Below are positions 62,362 through 64,000 of a stretch of 64,000 nucleotides of DNA, one piece after another. The translations under genes and the position numbers were made by a program. Within the stretch, counting starts at the first letter, position 1; every line of letters starts with the position of its first letter. Where the stretch lies: assembly GCF_010500895.1 (NCBI RefSeq), contig NZ_JAAAWO010000006.1:1-64000 (forward strand), written 5' to 3'. The stretch comes from Alteromonas genovensis. Its GTDB lineage: Bacteria; Pseudomonadota; Gammaproteobacteria; Enterobacterales; Alteromonadaceae. The notes beneath the pieces are model-generated. The model was not told the DNA's origin. It ran no database searches and worked only from the letters and a program-made list of their open reading frames with translations.

Positions 62362-63513
62362 ATGACATTATCTCAATTACGTATTGCTCCAGAACAAAGT
62401 GGAGCGCTAGTCACCATATTGGTTGTGGCTAGCACCAATGCCTGGTTACTCGCGGGCTCAGCGAGTGTAAGCACCACTCAGTTTGTGGCTATTATGTTGT
62501 GCTTTGCGGTTTTTAGCTTGGTGTTTTTATTGATAAGCCAGGATGAACCCTTCGGTCACGACAAACAGCTTCGTACTTTATTCGTCGGCGTTGAATATGG
62601 GCTTGTGCTGGTACTCTTTTCCTTAAGCCCCATGACATTCAACGCTATTTTATTGGTGATTTGGTCTGCGCTATTACCTTATTTTATGCCGTTTAAACGG
62701 GCACTTTTACTGTCGCCTATTTGGTCGGCTGTACCATGGCTATTGTTTAGTTGGGTATGGCAGTCGAGTAGCGGTTTGTGGGTTAATGCTCTGCTATTTT
62801 GGACATTCAACTTGTTTGCCTTAGTAATGATGGAAAGCCGTAAAAACGCAGAGCGCCAAACCCAGCGCGCTGAAGAAGCGAATAGGGAGTTAAGGGCTTT
62901 ACAAGATTTAATGCAGCAGGCTAGTCGCAAAGAAGAGCGTACCCGCATTGCCCGCGATATTCATGACTTGGTGGGGCACCACTTAACGGGGTTGTCGCTG
63001 CATTTGCAGGTGGCCTCACGCACAGCGTCGCCCGACCAGCGCCCCGCTATAGACCAGTGTTTAGGCATTGCGCGGCTGCTGCTTGCAGACGTTCGCGAAG
63101 CGGTATCAGACATGCGTGAATTTAATCAGCTAGATTTACTGCAGGCGCTTAATGCGCTTACCGCGCCTTTAAAAAATAAGATTCGGGTAAAAGTTGATTG
63201 CCAAGCTGACATCAGCAATTTAACCCTGCTTCAGGCAACTAATTTACTGCGCTGTATTCAAGAAAGTCTCACTAACACTATGCGCCATAGCAGGGCCGAT
63301 GAACTTGTGATCAGCATTTACAGCAACGCTAACCAATTGCACATAGACATAAAAGACAATGGCGGCAGCGCTAGCTCTAATATCAATAATGTTATTCAGG
63401 GAAATGGCCTCAAAGGTATTCAAGAACGCGTTAGCGAGCTAAATGGCAGTGCAACGTTTATCAACAGCGGTGGAGGTTTTCATACCTCGCTAATACTGCC
63501 GGAGGCGAAATGA
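62362..63513 (+). CDS. NarL/DesK-type sensor histidine kinase
   Basis: 383 aa: five or six membrane helices (residues ~12-160), a coiled linker, then HisKA_3: EERTRIARDIHDLVGHHLTG with the phosphoryl His in RDIHD, and an ATPase domain (DIKDNGGSA, GNGLKGIQERVSEL). The signal is sensed in the membrane, as in DesK. The stop overlaps the first of three tandem start units of the regulator gene. Confidence 0.88.
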   Translation: MTLSQLRIAPEQSGALVTILVVASTNAWLLAGSASVSTTQFVAIMLCFAVFSLVFLLISQDEPFGHDKQLRTLFVGVEYGLVLVLFSLSPMTFNAILLVIWSALLPYFMPFKRALLLSPIWSAVPWLLFSWVWQSSSGLWVNALLFWTFNLFALVMMESRKNAERQTQRAEEANRELRALQDLMQQASRKEERTRIARDIHDLVGHHLTGLSLHLQVASRTASPDQRPAIDQCLGIARLLLADVREAVSDMREFNQLDLLQALNALTAPLKNKIRVKVDCQADISNLTLLQATNLLRCIQESLTNTMRHSRADELVISIYSNANQLHIDIKDNGGSASSNINNVIQGNGLKGIQERVSELNGSATFINSGGGFHTSLILPEAK

Positions 63514-63568
63514 CTAGTAGTGCCGGGGGCGAAATTATGAGTAGTGCCGGAGGCGCAATGATTAGCGT
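63497..63568 (+). repeat. Three 24-bp tandem copies of a ribosome-site/start-codon unit
   Basis: Units begin at 63497, 63521 and 63545 with TGCCGGAGGCG (GGGGGCG in the second) and each contains an ATG. 24 bp is eight codons, so all three ATGs (63510, 63537, 63558) are in the regulator's frame; the peptide SSAGG repeats. Amplification of the translation start of the regulator seems likely. Confidence 0.75.
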
Positions 63569-64000
63569 ATTGGTAGTAGACGACCAGCAACTATTACGAC
63601 AGGGGTTATGCAGCCTGCTGGGCCTTTCTGACAAAGTAGAAGTGGTGGGCCAAGCTAACGATGGCGTGGAGGCTATGAACTGGCTACGCGATAACCCGAA
63701 TGGCGCTGATGTAATGCTGCTAGATATTCGCATGCCGCGCATGACAGGTATTGAGCTGCTCGAAGCCCTTAACAAGGCCAATGCTTCTATTCCAGCTATT
63801 CCAACTATTATGCTGACTACCTTCGATGATCATGAAAACCTGATGGGCGCGCTGCGTGCTGGCGCAAAAGGGTATTTATTAAAAGACGTGTCGCTAGAAA
63901 CCCTAGTAGAAGGCATAGAGGCCGTTAATGCTGGTGAATCACTTATCCAGCCTGCCATTACCACTACGCTTATTAACAGTTTGCAGGGGCTCAACACGTC
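63558..64000 (+). CDS. Response regulator, NarL/LuxR type (partial at window end)
   Basis: The receiver domain starts ISVLVVDDQQLLRQGL, with the phosphoryl Asp in MLLDIRMP and Lys in LLKDVS; the C-terminal helix-turn-helix lies beyond the window. The partner of the upstream kinase. ATG at 63558 with GGAGG is the canonical start; two further in-frame ATGs exist upstream in the tandem units. Confidence 0.88.
   Translation, partial: MISVLVVDDQQLLRQGLCSLLGLSDKVEVVGQANDGVEAMNWLRDNPNGADVMLLDIRMPRMTGIELLEALNKANASIPAIPTIMLTTFDDHENLMGALRAGAKGYLLKDVSLETLVEGIEAVNAGESLIQPAITTTLINSLQGLNT

Noticed and set aside
63461..63781. Repetitive minus-strand frame opposite the response regulator
   Set aside because: Its repeats are the antisense of the 24-bp units; the + strand receiver domain is clearly real.

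Overview
The window looks like a chromosome segment of a marine gammaproteobacterium, most like Alteromonas or a close relative. This rests on the style of the proteins (TonB receptor plus PepSY protein, MipA/OmpV, porin-linked nitrate ABC transport, NIT-ANTAR control) and moderate GC; no rRNA or other species marker is present.

Region 1 (1-17.2 kb) is a nitrate and nitrite assimilation locus. A divergent NIT-ANTAR antiterminator gene faces three forward units: nirC-type channel plus a PP2C/Ser-Thr kinase fusion; nirB-nirD-nasA-cobA; and nrtA-nrtB-nrtD-porin-mobA. Each unit is preceded by a sigma-54-like -24/-12 element and then by a strong intrinsic terminator just before the first start codon. 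I read this as one coherent circuit in which nitrogen limitation starts transcription and nitrate, sensed by the NIT-ANTAR protein, lets RNA polymerase pass the leader terminators. A remnant of an IS30-type transposase sits at the left edge.

Region 2 (17.3-36.0 kb) is mixed chromosomal content: a LysR regulator divergent from a TmpA/TmpB-like oxygenase pair (probable organophosphonate use), an H-NOX gene broken by two in-frame amber codons, an amidohydrolase, an SDR, TesB, a YeeE-YeeE-DsrE sulfur operon, two HipA/HipB-type modules, MipA/OmpV, a LytTR membrane regulator, an OsmC protein, and a periplasmic binding protein.

Region 3 (36.1-57.9 kb) is an A+T-richer accessory/defence island that begins at a degenerate tRNA-Arg and has no integrase in view. 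It holds an unrecognised gene pair (cytosolic protein plus membrane protein), a remnant resembling a phage replication protein, a NERD-nuclease/UvrD-type helicase paired with a glycine-zipper membrane protein, a tandem duplication of a 65-aa protein, a GIY-YIG-like protein, and a large DNA phosphorothioation cluster. That cluster has sspB-sspC-sspD forward, a convergent cysteine desulfurase (sspA-like), a phosphorothioation-associated methyltransferase, an M15-peptidase-like protein and a second methyltransferase. A divergent four-gene overlapping module (PLD-helicase, 70-aa coiled coil, SMC/Rad50-like ATPase, 168-aa protein) best fits the restriction half of an SspABCD-SspFGH type system.

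Region 4 (58-64 kb) is a Fur-box-preceded TonB-dependent siderophore receptor with a PepSY membrane protein, then a small membrane protein divergent from a DesK/NarL-type histidine kinase and a response regulator cut by the window end. The kinase/regulator junction carries three tandem 24-bp copies of the regulator's ribosome-binding-site/start region.
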